64,000 nt of DNA from Roseomonas sp. CECT 9278 (lineage in GTDB: Bacteria > Pseudomonadota > Alphaproteobacteria > Acetobacterales > Acetobacteraceae). How positions within the stretch are numbered: position 1 is the first letter of the stretch; every line of letters starts with the position of its first letter. The notes below the pieces were generated by a model, which was not told the DNA's origin, ran no database searches, and worked only from the letters and a program-made list of their open reading frames with translations. Made by a program: the position numbers and the translations under genes. Positions 9,292 to 17,858 of the stretch are shown here, piece after piece. The stretch covers positions 62,001 through 126,000 of the forward strand of contig NZ_CAKKLX010000012.1 in assembly GCF_918698155.1 (NCBI RefSeq). Reading direction: 5' to 3'.

Positions 9292-10264
9292 GGGCCACCT
9301 CCGTGTCGAACAGCCAGCAGGCGGCGCGGGTGGTGCCGGCATCCAGCAGGTCCGGGCGCAATGCGCGGCACTTGCCGAACACCTGCGGGCAGCGCGGGTT
9401 GTACGCGCAGCCTTGAGGAATCGCGGAAAGCCGCGGCATCGCGCCATCGATCTGCGCGAGCCGTTCCACCCGCCGGTCCAGCGGTGGGATCGACCCCATC
9501 AGCCCGGCGGAATAGGGGTGGTTGGCGTGCTTCACCACCTCGCGCACCGGGCCGATCTCGGCGATGCGCCCAGCATACATGACCGCGACGCGGTCGGCGG
9601 TCTCGGCGATCACGCCCATGTCGTGGGTGACCAGCATCATCGCCGTGCCCTTCTCGCGCGCCAGCGTCTTCAGCAGCGCGATCACCTGCGCCTGGATCGA
9701 CACATCCAGCGCCGTGGTGGGTTCATCGGCCACGATCAGCTTCGGTTCGGCACACAGCGCCAGCGCGATCACCACCCGCTGGCGCATCCCGCCCGAGAAT
9801 TCATGCGGGTAGCTGTCGATGCGCTGGGCCGCGGCCGGGATTCCCACAAGCTCCAGCCATTCGATGGCGCGCTTCTTCGCCTCGGCGGGGCCGATCGGCA
9901 GGTGTGTGGTCATGGTCTCCGCCAGCTGCCGGCCCACAGTGTACAGCGGGTTCAGCGTGGTCAGCGGGTCCTGGAAGATGGCGCCGATCTCGCGCCCGCG
10001 GATGCGGCGCATCTGTTCGTAGCGCAGATTGTCGATGCGCTTGCCGTTCAGCAGGATCTGCCCCTTGGCGATCCGCCCGGGCGGTTCCAGCAGGCCGATG
10101 ATCGCGGCACCCGTCATCGACTTGCCGGCGCCCGATTCACCCACCACGCCCAGCACTTCGCCGGGTGAGATGGAGAAAGACACGTCATCGATCGCGACCA
10201 GCGTGCCCCGCCGCGTGGGGAATTCCACGCGCAGGTTCCGCACTTCAAGCAGGGGTTCGGACAT
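9284..10264 (-). CDS. Peptide/opine ABC importer ATP-binding protein (DppD type)
   Basis: 326 residues: Walker A GESGAGKSM, Q-loop IFQDPLTTLNPLY, signature SGGMRQR, Walker B LIVADEPTTALD and H-loop LVTHDMG. The OppD/DppD C-terminal extension ends with the cysteine motif GCAYNPRCP. It pairs with the DppF-type ATPase to drive the two permeases upstream. The ATG at 10264 overlaps the permease stop (TGATG), and its own stop overlaps the next start, indicating translational coupling along the operon. The substrate class is set by the binding protein at 12220-13803. Confidence 0.92.
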   Translation of the reverse strand: MSEPLLEVRNLRVEFPTRRGTLVAIDDVSFSISPGEVLGVVGESGAGKSMTGAAIIGLLEPPGRIAKGQILLNGKRIDNLRYEQMRRIRGREIGAIFQDPLTTLNPLYTVGRQLAETMTTHLPIGPAEAKKRAIEWLELVGIPAAAQRIDSYPHEFSGGMRQRVVIALALCAEPKLIVADEPTTALDVSIQAQVIALLKTLAREKGTAMMLVTHDMGVIAETADRVAVMYAGRIAEIGPVREVVKHANHPYSAGLMGSIPPLDRRVERLAQIDGAMPRLSAIPQGCAYNPRCPQVFGKCRALRPDLLDAGTTRAACWLFDTEVARG

Positions 10265-11178
10265 CAGCGCAGCTTCGGGTTCAGGGCGTCGCGCAACCAA
10301 TCGCCCAGCAGGTTGACCGACAGCACCATCATGATCAGCGCGATGCCGGGGAAGATCGTGATCCACCACTCGCCGCTGAACAGGAAGTCGTTGCCGATCC
10401 TGATCAGCGTGCCGAGCGAAGGCTGCGTCGGCGGCACGCCGACACCAAGGAAGGACAGCGTCGCCTCGCTCAATATCGCCAGGCCGAGGTTCAGCGTGGC
10501 CACCACCAGCACCGGCCCGAGCACATTGGGCAGCACGTGGCTGACCATGATGCGCGCGCGGCTTACGCCGATCACGCGCGCCGCCTGCACGTATTCCTTG
10601 TTGCGCTCGACCAGCGTGGACCCGCGCACCGTGCGCGCGAATTTCGGCCATTCGCTGATGCCGATGGCGAAGATCACGACGAACAGCGCGATCTCGGCAT
10701 GCACTTCCCGCGGCAGGGCCGCGCGCACCACGCCATCGACCAGCAGCGCCACCAGGATGGACGGGAAGGTCAGCTGGATGTCGCAGATGCGCATCAGCAG
10801 GCTGTCCAGCGCGCCGCCGACATACCCCGCCAGCAGCCCCAGCGACACGCCCAGCAGCGTGGCGAACACCGTGGCCGACACGCCCACCAGCAGCGACACC
10901 CGCGCGCCATACATGATGGCCGAGAGCACGTCGCGCCCCTGGTCATCCGTGCCCAGCGCGTATTCGCGCGCACCTTCCTCGGTCCAGGCCGGCGGCTTGA
11001 AGGCGTCCGACAGATTCAGCGAAGCCAGGTCGAAGGGGTTGTGCGGCGCGATCCACGGCGCGAAGACCGCGCCCAGGATGCACACCGCGGCCACGATGGC
11101 GGACACCACCGTCACCGGGGATCGCGTGAAGGAAAACCACAGGTCGGAATCGAAGAAGCGCTTCACCGCGGCGGCCAT
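10264..11178 (-). CDS. Peptide/opine ABC importer permease (DppC type)
   Basis: 304 residues. An N-terminal transmembrane helix (VVSAIVAAVCILGAVFAPWI) is followed by a periplasmic stretch with ALGTDDQGRDVLS, the hallmark of DppC/OppC permeases. The core then has about five further helices. The cytoplasmic EAA loop, which contacts the ATPases, is readable as EYVQAARVIGVSRARIMVSHVLPN. The C-terminal segment EATLSFLGVGVPPTQPSLGTL is also family-typical. It lies 3 bp from the DppB-type gene and overlaps the DppD-type gene by one base. Confidence 0.92.
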   Translation of the reverse strand: MAAAVKRFFDSDLWFSFTRSPVTVVSAIVAAVCILGAVFAPWIAPHNPFDLASLNLSDAFKPPAWTEEGAREYALGTDDQGRDVLSAIMYGARVSLLVGVSATVFATLLGVSLGLLAGYVGGALDSLLMRICDIQLTFPSILVALLVDGVVRAALPREVHAEIALFVVIFAIGISEWPKFARTVRGSTLVERNKEYVQAARVIGVSRARIMVSHVLPNVLGPVLVVATLNLGLAILSEATLSFLGVGVPPTQPSLGTLIRIGNDFLFSGEWWITIFPGIALIMMVLSVNLLGDWLRDALNPKLR

Positions 11179-11181
11179 GGT

Positions 11182-12165
11182 TCAGTGCCCCCCCTTCCCG
11201 CGCCCGATCCGCAACCGCGGATCGACGGCGTAGTAGAGCAGGTCCACGATCAGGTTGATGGTCACGAAGACCAGCGCGATCAGCAGCAGATACGCGCTCA
11301 TGACCGGGATATCGGCCGCACCGACCGACTGGATGAACAGCAGCCCCATCCCCGGCCACTGGAACACGGTTTCCGTCACGATGGCGAAGGCAATGATCGC
11401 ACCCAGCTGCAGCCCCACGATGGTGATGACCGGCACCATCGTGTTCTTCAGCGCATGGCCGAAATGCACCGCCCGGTTCGGCAGGCCGCGCGCGCGGGCG
11501 AACTTGATGTAGTCGGTGCGCAGCACCTCCATCATCTCGGCGCGCACCAGGCGCATGATCAGCGTCAGCTGGAACAACCCGAGCGTGATCGCCGGCAGCA
11601 CCAGCGCCTTCACCCCGCTCCAGGTCAGGAAGCCGGTCGTCCACCACCCCAGCCGCACCGTATCCCCGCGCCCGAAGGACGGCAGCCAGCCGAGCGAGAC
11701 GGCAAACACCAGGATCAGCAGAATGCCGATCAGGAAGGTCGGCAGCGACACGCCGATCAGGCTGAAGGTCAGGAAGAAGCGCGACAGCCAGGAATGCCGG
11801 TACAGCCCGGTATAGACGCCCATCGGCACGCCCACCGCCAGCGCCAGGATCGCCGCGGTGAAGGCCAGCTCCAGCGTGGCCGGCGCGCGTTCCGCGATCA
11901 AATCCGCCACCGGCCGCGACAGCCGGTAGGACAGGCCGAATTCCCCCTGCACCGCATTGCCGATGAAGGTCGCGAACTGCACCCAGAACGGCTTGTCGAG
12001 CCCCAGGTCGGCCACCAGCGCATCGCGCTGCGCCTGCGTGTAGTCCTGCCCCAGCATGATCGCCACCGGGTCGCCCACATAGGCGAACATGGCGAACGAA
12101 ATCAGCGCCACCGAGAGCAACACGGGCAGCGCCTGCAGGATGCGGCTGATGATGAAGGCGAACAT
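11182..12165 (-). CDS. Peptide/opine ABC importer permease (DppB type)
   Basis: 327 residues starting MFAFIISRILQALPVLLSVA, the first helix of DppB/OppB permeases. The family pattern DPVAIMLGQDYTQAQ, the long periplasmic loop, and the EAA motif DYIKFARARGLPNRAVHFGHALKN are clear. The start ATG at 12165 is chosen over an in-frame ATG 30 bases upstream because GGAGTG is correctly spaced before it and the hydrophobic N-terminus begins here. With the DppC-type protein it forms the membrane channel of the importer. Confidence 0.92.
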   Translation of the reverse strand: MFAFIISRILQALPVLLSVALISFAMFAYVGDPVAIMLGQDYTQAQRDALVADLGLDKPFWVQFATFIGNAVQGEFGLSYRLSRPVADLIAERAPATLELAFTAAILALAVGVPMGVYTGLYRHSWLSRFFLTFSLIGVSLPTFLIGILLILVFAVSLGWLPSFGRGDTVRLGWWTTGFLTWSGVKALVLPAITLGLFQLTLIMRLVRAEMMEVLRTDYIKFARARGLPNRAVHFGHALKNTMVPVITIVGLQLGAIIAFAIVTETVFQWPGMGLLFIQSVGAADIPVMSAYLLLIALVFVTINLIVDLLYYAVDPRLRIGRGKGGH

Positions 12166-12219
12166 GCAATCACTCCGGCGCGGGCGCGGCGGCAATCACC
12201 GCCGCGCACGCGGTTCAGG

Positions 12220-13803
12220 TCAGTTCATCCGCGCCCAGCGGAAATAGGGCTGGTTGTTCGCCATGTGCGGGATGGTCAGCGTCGAGCGCATCGCCCAGGG
12301 GATCATCTGGTGGTGCAGCGGGATATGCGGCACGTCCTCGCGATAGATGCGCAGCGCCTCGCGGATCGCGGCGTTCCGCGCCTCGCCCGACTGGTTCACC
12401 ATGATGTCGATCAGCTGGTCCATGCGCGGGTTGGAATAGCGCCCGTAGTTCCAGATGCCGTTGCCCTGCCCGCCATCGCGCGAACGCACCAGCGACTGGA
12501 AGGAATACAGCGCATCGAGCGTCGGCACGCCCCAGCCCAGCAGGTAGATCGACGTATCCTCGCGCTGGATCTTCGCGAAGAACGGCGCCAGCGGCATCGC
12601 GTTCAGCTGCGCGCGCACGCCGATGCGCGCCCACATCGCCACGATCGCCTGGCAGATCTGCTCGTCGTTGATGTAGCGGTTGTTCGGGCAATCGAGCGTG
12701 ATGCCGAAGCCGTTCGGATAGCCCGCTTCCGCCAGCAGCGCGCGGGCGCGCGCCTGGTCATAGGGCAGGCGGACGTCTTCCTCGCGCGAATACCCGTTCA
12801 CCTGCGGCGGGAAGAAGGTGCCGGTCACCACCGACTGCCCGCGCATGGTGGTGCGATGGATCGCCTGGATGTCGATCGCATGATACAGCGCCTGGCGCAC
12901 CCGCAGATCCTTCAGCGGATTGCGGTCGGTCACGTCGGAATACAGCAGCCGGTCGCGATGCACGTCCATCGCCAGGAAGATCGTGCGGACCTCCGGCCCT
13001 TCGAGCACGCGGATGCCCTGCGCCGCGCGCAGCCGGTTCAGATCCTGCAGCGGCGGGTCGAGCACGAAGTCGACCTCGTTGGACAGCAGCGCCGCGATGC
13101 GCGTCGCATCCGACGAGATCGGGCGATAGACGATCTCGGTGATATTGGCCTCGCGGCTGGCGGGTTCGTTCCAGCCCCACCAGTCGTTGTTGCGGACCAT
13201 CACCGTGCGCACATCGGGCTCGCGGGTCTGCAGGCGGAAGGCGCCGGTGCCGTTGGTGGCGCGCGTCGTGTGCATTTCCTCGCGCGCGCGGGTGTTCTGC
13301 GGGCGCGTCGCGTTGTGCTGCTCGGACCACGACCGCGACATGATGAACAGCGACGCGATCTTGTTGGGCAGGATCGGGTCCGGCACGCGGGTGATGACAT
13401 CCACCACCATCGGCTCGACCGCCACCGAACTCGCGATGGTGTCCACATAGATGCCGTAGTTCGACGTCGGCTGCTGCGCGCGGGTGATGGAGAACACCAC
13501 GTCATCCGCCGTGAAGGCCTGGCCTTCGTGGAACTTCACCCCGGACCGCAGCCAGAAGCGCCAGCGGTTGGGCTCCACCTGCTCCCACCGCGTCGCCAGG
13601 CCCGGCGCCAGGCCCAGCTCCTGCGTGCGCTGGATCAGCGGGTCGTAGATCTGCTGCAGCACCATGGTGACGGTGCCGACATTCTGGCTGTGCGGATCCA
13701 TGGTGTTCGGATCGCCCGAGGCGGCCCAGCGCACCGTCCGCGCTTCCGAAACGCCCGCGCCCAGGCCCACGGCCAGCGCGGCTGCCATCAGCAGCTTCCG
13801 CAT
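12220..13803 (-). CDS. Peptide/opine ABC importer periplasmic binding protein (family 5)
   Basis: 527 residues, typical for SBP family 5 (DppA/OppA/nickel/opine). The signal peptide is MRKLLMAAALAVGLGAGVSEA. Motifs include ASGDPNTMDPHS near the mature N-terminus, LATRWEQVEPNRWRFWLRSGVKFHEG and FTADDVVFSI, the core signature of this family. The ATG at 13803 has AGGGAG and AAAGGG upstream. It is the promoter-proximal gene of the importer operon, 54 bp before the DppB-type permease. The ligand cannot be assigned; members of this family bind di/oligopeptides, opines, glutathione or nickel complexes. Confidence 0.9.
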   Translation of the reverse strand: MRKLLMAAALAVGLGAGVSEARTVRWAASGDPNTMDPHSQNVGTVTMVLQQIYDPLIQRTQELGLAPGLATRWEQVEPNRWRFWLRSGVKFHEGQAFTADDVVFSITRAQQPTSNYGIYVDTIASSVAVEPMVVDVITRVPDPILPNKIASLFIMSRSWSEQHNATRPQNTRAREEMHTTRATNGTGAFRLQTREPDVRTVMVRNNDWWGWNEPASREANITEIVYRPISSDATRIAALLSNEVDFVLDPPLQDLNRLRAAQGIRVLEGPEVRTIFLAMDVHRDRLLYSDVTDRNPLKDLRVRQALYHAIDIQAIHRTTMRGQSVVTGTFFPPQVNGYSREEDVRLPYDQARARALLAEAGYPNGFGITLDCPNNRYINDEQICQAIVAMWARIGVRAQLNAMPLAPFFAKIQREDTSIYLLGWGVPTLDALYSFQSLVRSRDGGQGNGIWNYGRYSNPRMDQLIDIMVNQSGEARNAAIREALRIYREDVPHIPLHHQMIPWAMRSTLTIPHMANNQPYFRWARMN

Positions 13804-13859
13804 CCCTTTGTACTCCCTGTTGTCGCGCGACCCGTCCCGCGGCCCCCGGAAGCCGGCGC

Positions 13860-14948
13860 CTATACGGCGCCCGGTGGCGGCGGGGAAGGGTCTTGTGCGC
13901 CATCCTGCGCGCCACCGGCGAATTCCAGCAACAGCGTATATCCCACCGCCAGCACCACCGGCCCCAGGAACAGCCCCAGGAAGCCGAAGGCGAACACACC
14001 CCCCAGCGCGCCCAGGATGGTCAGCAGCAGCGGCAGGTTGGCCCCGCGCGCGATCGCCCAGGGCCGGATGAAGTTGTCGACCGAACTGATCACCAGCGCC
14101 CCATACAGCGCCATGAAGATGCCCCAGCCGGTCTGGCCCTGGGTGAACAGCCACAGGCTGGCCGGGATCCAGACCAGCGGCGCGCCGACCGGAAAGATGG
14201 AGATCACCCCCGCCACCACCGCCAGCAGCACCGGCTGCGGCACGCCAGACAAAGCCAGGCCGATCGCGGTCAGCACGCCCTGCGCCAGCGCGGTGCCCAG
14301 CAGCCCCCAGACCACCCCGCGCGTCACATCGGCGGCCAGGTGCAGCATGCGAATGCCGGTCGCCCCGCCCAGGCGGTCCATCAGCGCCGTGGCGCGCCGC
14401 GCCATGGCCGGCCCGTCGCGGTAGAAGAAGAAGGCCAGCAGGATCGCCAGCAACAGCTCCGCCAGGCCCGACAGCACCGCCAGCAGCACCGTGACGGTGT
14501 GCTGCGTGATGGTCCCGGCATAGGGGCGCAGCAGCCCCGCCAGGCCCAGCAGGTCGAATTCCGCATCGCCCAGGAAGCCGCGGATCCACGCGCCCACCAC
14601 CGGCAATCCGCCGAGCCAGCCGCCCAGCGCCGGCAAGCCGCCGACCAGCAGCGCCTCGATCTGCGCCGTCAGGGCTTCCACCTCGCCGCGGCTGGTCGGC
14701 GCCGCCAGCACGATGGGCAGCCCCACCAGCAGGAACATCGCGCCCACCATCAGCGCCGCCGCGCCAGCGGCGGAGAACCGGTCGTTCTCCCGCAGGATCG
14801 CGAACACCGGCCAGGTGGAGAAGACGATGATCACCGCCCATAGCAGCGCGGAGATGAACGGCCGCAGCACCAGCAGGCACGCGACCGCCAGCGCCGCCAG
14901 CACCGCGATCCCTGCCAGCCTGGCCGTGCGCTTCGCCTGAATCGCCAT
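13860..14948 (-). CDS. AI-2E family transporter (PerM-like permease)
   Basis: 362 residues with about eight transmembrane helices. It has the family architecture: two N-terminal helices (AVLAALAVACLLVL; ISALLWAVIIVFSTWPVF), a third, a soluble periplasmic stretch, then the conserved C-terminal block with VVAGVISIFPVGAPLVWIPA, GIFMALYGALVISSVDNFIRPW and FGFLGLFLGPVVLAV. Members include the autoinducer-2 exporter TqsA and Na/H antiporters, so the substrate is open. The start at 14948 is preferred (AGGA eight bases upstream); ATG 14957 is an alternative. The acidic/proline-rich tail is short. It lies 57 bp downstream of the binding-protein start region but is a separate unit on the same strand, upstream of the importer operon. 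Confidence 0.85.
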   Translation of the reverse strand: MAIQAKRTARLAGIAVLAALAVACLLVLRPFISALLWAVIIVFSTWPVFAILRENDRFSAAGAAALMVGAMFLLVGLPIVLAAPTSRGEVEALTAQIEALLVGGLPALGGWLGGLPVVGAWIRGFLGDAEFDLLGLAGLLRPYAGTITQHTVTVLLAVLSGLAELLLAILLAFFFYRDGPAMARRATALMDRLGGATGIRMLHLAADVTRGVVWGLLGTALAQGVLTAIGLALSGVPQPVLLAVVAGVISIFPVGAPLVWIPASLWLFTQGQTGWGIFMALYGALVISSVDNFIRPWAIARGANLPLLLTILGALGGVFAFGFLGLFLGPVVLAVGYTLLLEFAGGAQDGAQDPSPPPPGAV

Positions 14949-15054
14949 CGCCCCCATCCTGCCCGAAGCGGCGACGCCGCGCGAGACGCCGCCTTCCGTC
15001 GCGGCGGCGGCGGCGATAGCCTCCGCCGCCTTGTTCGCCCAGGGGGGACCCAGA

Positions 15055-15834
15055 ATGCCGCGCTTCGCCGCCAACCTGTCGATGATGTTCACCGAGGTGC
15101 CGTTCCTCGACCGCTTCGCCGCGGCCGCCCAGGCCGGCTTCAAGGCGGTCGAGTTCCTGTTCCCCTACGACTTCCCCGCCGCCGAGATCGCCGCGCGCCT
15201 CAAGGACAACGGCCTGCAGCAGGTGCTGTTCAACGCGCCGCCCGGCGACTGGACCAGGGGCGAGCGCGGCATGGCCGCCCTGCCCGGCCGCCAGCAGGAA
15301 TTCCGCGACGCGATCCGGAAGGCGCTCGACTACTGCGCCACGCTGTCCTGCCCCCGCCTGCACGTCATGGCCGGGCTGGCGCCCCAGGGCGTGCCGCACG
15401 ACACACTGACCGCGGTCTATGGCGCCAACCTGGCCTGGGCGGCCGACGAAGCCCACAAGGCGGGCGTGAAGCCGGTGATCGAACCGATCAACCACCGCGA
15501 CATACCGGGCTTCTTCCTCAACACCACCGACCAGGCGGCCGCCATCATCAACGCGGTCGGCCCCGACAAGGTCGGCATGCAATTCGACCTCTATCACTGC
15601 CAGATCACCGAGGGCGACATCGTCAAGCGCGTCGAGAAGCACCTGCCGCTGATCGCGCACATGCAGGTGGCCGACAATCCGGGACGCCACGAACCCGGCA
15701 CCGGCGAGGTCAACTGGCCCTTCGTCTTCGACCGCATCGACGCGCTGGGCTTCCGCGGCTGGATCGGCTGCGAATACCGCCCGGCGAACGAGACCGTCGC
15801 CGGCCTCGGCTGGTTCAAGCCCTACCGGGCGTAG
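15055..15834 (+). CDS. hyi: Hydroxypyruvate isomerase
   Basis: 259 residues, close to the usual 258-260 of Hyi. The enzyme interconverts hydroxypyruvate and tartronate semialdehyde. It has the TIM-barrel fold of xylose-isomerase-like proteins, with N-terminus PRFAANLSMMFTEVPFLDRF and metal-site segments IEPINHRD (Glu), MQFDLYHCQ (Asp), HMQVADNPGRHEPGTGE (Gln and His) and GCEYRP (Glu). The start at 15055 follows an AGGGGGG stretch. A tartronate-semialdehyde reductase gene lies 750 bp downstream, completing the step to glycerate. The last 13 bp overlap the end of a convergent gene. Confidence 0.93.
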   Translation: MPRFAANLSMMFTEVPFLDRFAAAAQAGFKAVEFLFPYDFPAAEIAARLKDNGLQQVLFNAPPGDWTRGERGMAALPGRQQEFRDAIRKALDYCATLSCPRLHVMAGLAPQGVPHDTLTAVYGANLAWAADEAHKAGVKPVIEPINHRDIPGFFLNTTDQAAAIINAVGPDKVGMQFDLYHCQITEGDIVKRVEKHLPLIAHMQVADNPGRHEPGTGEVNWPFVFDRIDALGFRGWIGCEYRPANETVAGLGWFKPYRA

Positions 15835-16406
15835 CGCGCCAGGGGGGCGACGCCAGGCGTGGTGCCGGCGCGCGGCTGCGCGCTGCGCTGCGCGGCGCAA
15901 TCATGCGCCAGGGCACCGATCTCGCGCGCGAGGCTGTCGAGCCCGACCGCGACACCAAGGTCGGGGCCGACCAGCAGCACCGCGCTGGTGGTGCCGGGCG
16001 CCTCCCCCGCCGCGCGGGCGCGCGCCAGGGCCGCGCGGAACGAGGCCTCATCGACCCCCAGGCGGAGCCAATCGGCATCGGGCCGCTGCACCGACAGCAG
16101 CCGGACCTCGTGCCAGTCGCCGCCGGCGCCGCCCAGGTCCAGCGTGATGGCCGCGCCGTCCGGGAAGCGCGCACCGCGCAGGTCGAGGCTCCAGCTTGTA
16201 TGGCCTGGGCAGGAGAATTCGAGCGTCAGGCTGGCCGGCACCTGGCCGACCCCGGACCCCAGCACGGACAGCAGCGGCCGCCCGGTGAGGAAATCGGCCT
16301 CGCGCACGAAGCTGTCCTGCGCGCGCGCGGCGCCTGGCAGGGCGGCCAGCGCGGCGACCAGCAGGATCGACAGTTTCGGCGATGCGCGCATACCGGACCG
16401 GGTCAT
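15822..16406 (-). CDS. Secreted protein of unknown function
   Basis: 194 residues with a signal peptide (hydrophobic SILLVAALAALPGAARAQ). The mature part shows a beta-rich pattern: LTLEFSCPGHTSWSLDLRGARFPDGAAITLDLGG and then DWHEVRLLSVQRPDADWLRLGVDEASFRAAL, with two isolated cysteines. I do not recognise the family. The start may be ATG 16406 or ATG 16391; neither has a strong ribosome-binding site, and both leave a good signal peptide. Its 3' end overlaps hyi by 13 bp on the other strand, so it sits between hyi and glxR in antisense orientation. Confidence 0.65.
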   Translation of the reverse strand: MTRSGMRASPKLSILLVAALAALPGAARAQDSFVREADFLTGRPLLSVLGSGVGQVPASLTLEFSCPGHTSWSLDLRGARFPDGAAITLDLGGAGGDWHEVRLLSVQRPDADWLRLGVDEASFRAALARARAAGEAPGTTSAVLLVGPDLGVAVGLDSLAREIGALAHDCAAQRSAQPRAGTTPGVAPLARYAR

Positions 16407-16583
16407 TTTTTGGACCAGACGAAGACCCTAATCTACCATTGCGATAGAAACACGTCACCCAGAATTTCCTTGCAACATGCCTAACGCCGGAGTCGCGCCG
16501 ACACCGGCCGCCACGCATGTTCGCAACCCAGCGCCTGCGCTATGTCTGCCGCCGCCCCTCGCATCCTCGTCGGAGAGAAACGC

Positions 16584-17468
16584 ATGAAGATCGCCTTCAT
16601 CGGCCTTGGCATCATGGGCCGCCCCATGGCCGGCCACCTCAAGACCGCCGGCCATGACATCACGGTGGTCGAACGCGCCAGCCTCACCGCCGAGGACCGT
16701 GCGGCCCACGCCGTGGCCCCCACCATCGCCGCCGCCGTCGCCGGCGCCGAGGCGGTCATCCTGATGGTCCCTGACACCCCCGACGTCGAGGCCGTGCTGT
16801 TCGGCGCCCACGGCGTGGCCGAGGGCCTGAAGCCCGGCACGCTGGTGATCGACATGTCCTCGATCAGCCCGACCGAGACCAAGAAATTCGCCGAGCGCAT
16901 CGCGGCCAAGGGCGGCGACTACGTCGATGCCCCGGTCTCCGGCGGCGAGGTCGGCGCCAAGCAGGCCAGCCTGACCATCATGTGCGGCGGATCGGATGCC
17001 GCCTTCGCCCGTGCCAAGCCGCTGTTCGAGGCGATGGGCAAGAACATCACCCTGGTCGGGCCGGTCGGTGCGGGGCAGACCTGCAAGGTCGCCAACCAGA
17101 TCATCGTCGCGCTGACGATCGAGGCGGTGGCCGAGGCGCTCACCTTCGCGTCGAAGGCCGGCGCCGACCCCGCCAAGGTGCGCCAGGCGCTGATGGGCGG
17201 GCTCGCCACCTCCCGCATCCTGGAACTGCATGGCGAGCGCATGATCAAGCGCACCTTCGCGCCGGGCTTCCGCATCCGGCTGCACCAGAAGGACCTGAAC
17301 CTGGCGCTGTCGGCCGGGCGGGACCTGGGCGTGGCGCTGCCCAACACGGCCTCGACCCAGCAGCTCTTTGCCGCGGTGTCGGCCGCCGGCGGGGCGGAGC
17401 TGGACCATTCCGGCCTGGTCAAGGCGCTCGAGACGCTGGCCGCCCACAAGGTCGCCGAGGACGCCTGA
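16584..17468 (+). CDS. glxR: 2-hydroxy-3-oxopropionate (tartronate semialdehyde) reductase
   Basis: 294 residues. It is an NAD(P)-dependent beta-hydroxyacid dehydrogenase with the Rossmann motif GLGIMGRPM near the N-terminus, substrate loop DAPVSGGEVGA and the catalytic lysine in TCKVANQIIVAL. The segments NITLVG, RILELHGERM and LHQKDLNLAL closely resemble GlxR/GarR rather than 3-hydroxyisobutyrate dehydrogenase. It would reduce tartronate semialdehyde to glycerate, following hyi. The ATG at 16584 has GGAGAG upstream, and an earlier in-frame ATG at 16542 is less likely. The neighbour hyi is the strongest context for this call. Confidence 0.92.
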   Translation: MKIAFIGLGIMGRPMAGHLKTAGHDITVVERASLTAEDRAAHAVAPTIAAAVAGAEAVILMVPDTPDVEAVLFGAHGVAEGLKPGTLVIDMSSISPTETKKFAERIAAKGGDYVDAPVSGGEVGAKQASLTIMCGGSDAAFARAKPLFEAMGKNITLVGPVGAGQTCKVANQIIVALTIEAVAEALTFASKAGADPAKVRQALMGGLATSRILELHGERMIKRTFAPGFRIRLHQKDLNLALSAGRDLGVALPNTASTQQLFAAVSAAGGAELDHSGLVKALETLAAHKVAEDA

Positions 17469-17858
17469 CGACGCGCGCCTGCGCGTTTCCCGGTCGGGTG
17501 GTAGCACCTGATCGGGCGAGGCTGCGCGTGACGACAAGGTGGCGGAGCAGACCTCGACCCGATGCGGTCACCCGATCGGGTTGAGATGCTCGTCACGACC
17601 CTGGCTTCGGCGGCCTTGCAGCGAGCCACGGCGCGCGAGACCGGCCCTGGCCCCGCCGCCCATGCCCGACCCGGCTGGCCGGCTGGTGCGCGCGGACATC
17701 CCCCCGGCTTGTCCGCCCGGCCCGGATCGGCGCCCCGGGTCGCGTCGCGCCGCACGGCCATCACGGGAAATCACGTCGCCACCCGGCCTGTGAGATTGCG
17801 TCTCGAAATCCGAGGCACGTTCCGTTAATCTGGGTCGCCTTACCCCCGGAGGGTCGAT
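17469..17858. other. Intergenic region with degenerate GATCGGG-type repeat
   Basis: A 390-bp stretch without a convincing gene. It holds two degenerate copies of a short element that begins GATCGGG and continues GAGATGCTCG-like, at about 17509-17550 and 17572-17637. The second resembles a segment at 59327-59391. The last 60 bp before the XRE gene are less GC-rich (GCGTCTCGAAATCCGAGGCA, then GTTAAT) and probably contain its promoter, but no pair of boxes is convincing. Confidence 0.5.
17572..17637 (+). repeat. Dispersed intergenic repeat, copy 1 (GATCGGG...GATGCTCG)
   Basis: The first part CCGATCGGGTTGAGATGCTC and the last part GCAGCGAGCCACGGCGCGCG match the segment at 59327-59391 almost base for base, with a less conserved middle. 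A weaker third copy lies immediately upstream at about 17509-17550. It is noncoding, about 220 bp before the XRE regulator start. Confidence 0.55.

Noticed and set aside
16584..17468. 3-hydroxyisobutyrate dehydrogenase
   Set aside because: The C-terminal half closely resembles GlxR, and hyi is next to it, so tartronate-semialdehyde reductase is preferred.
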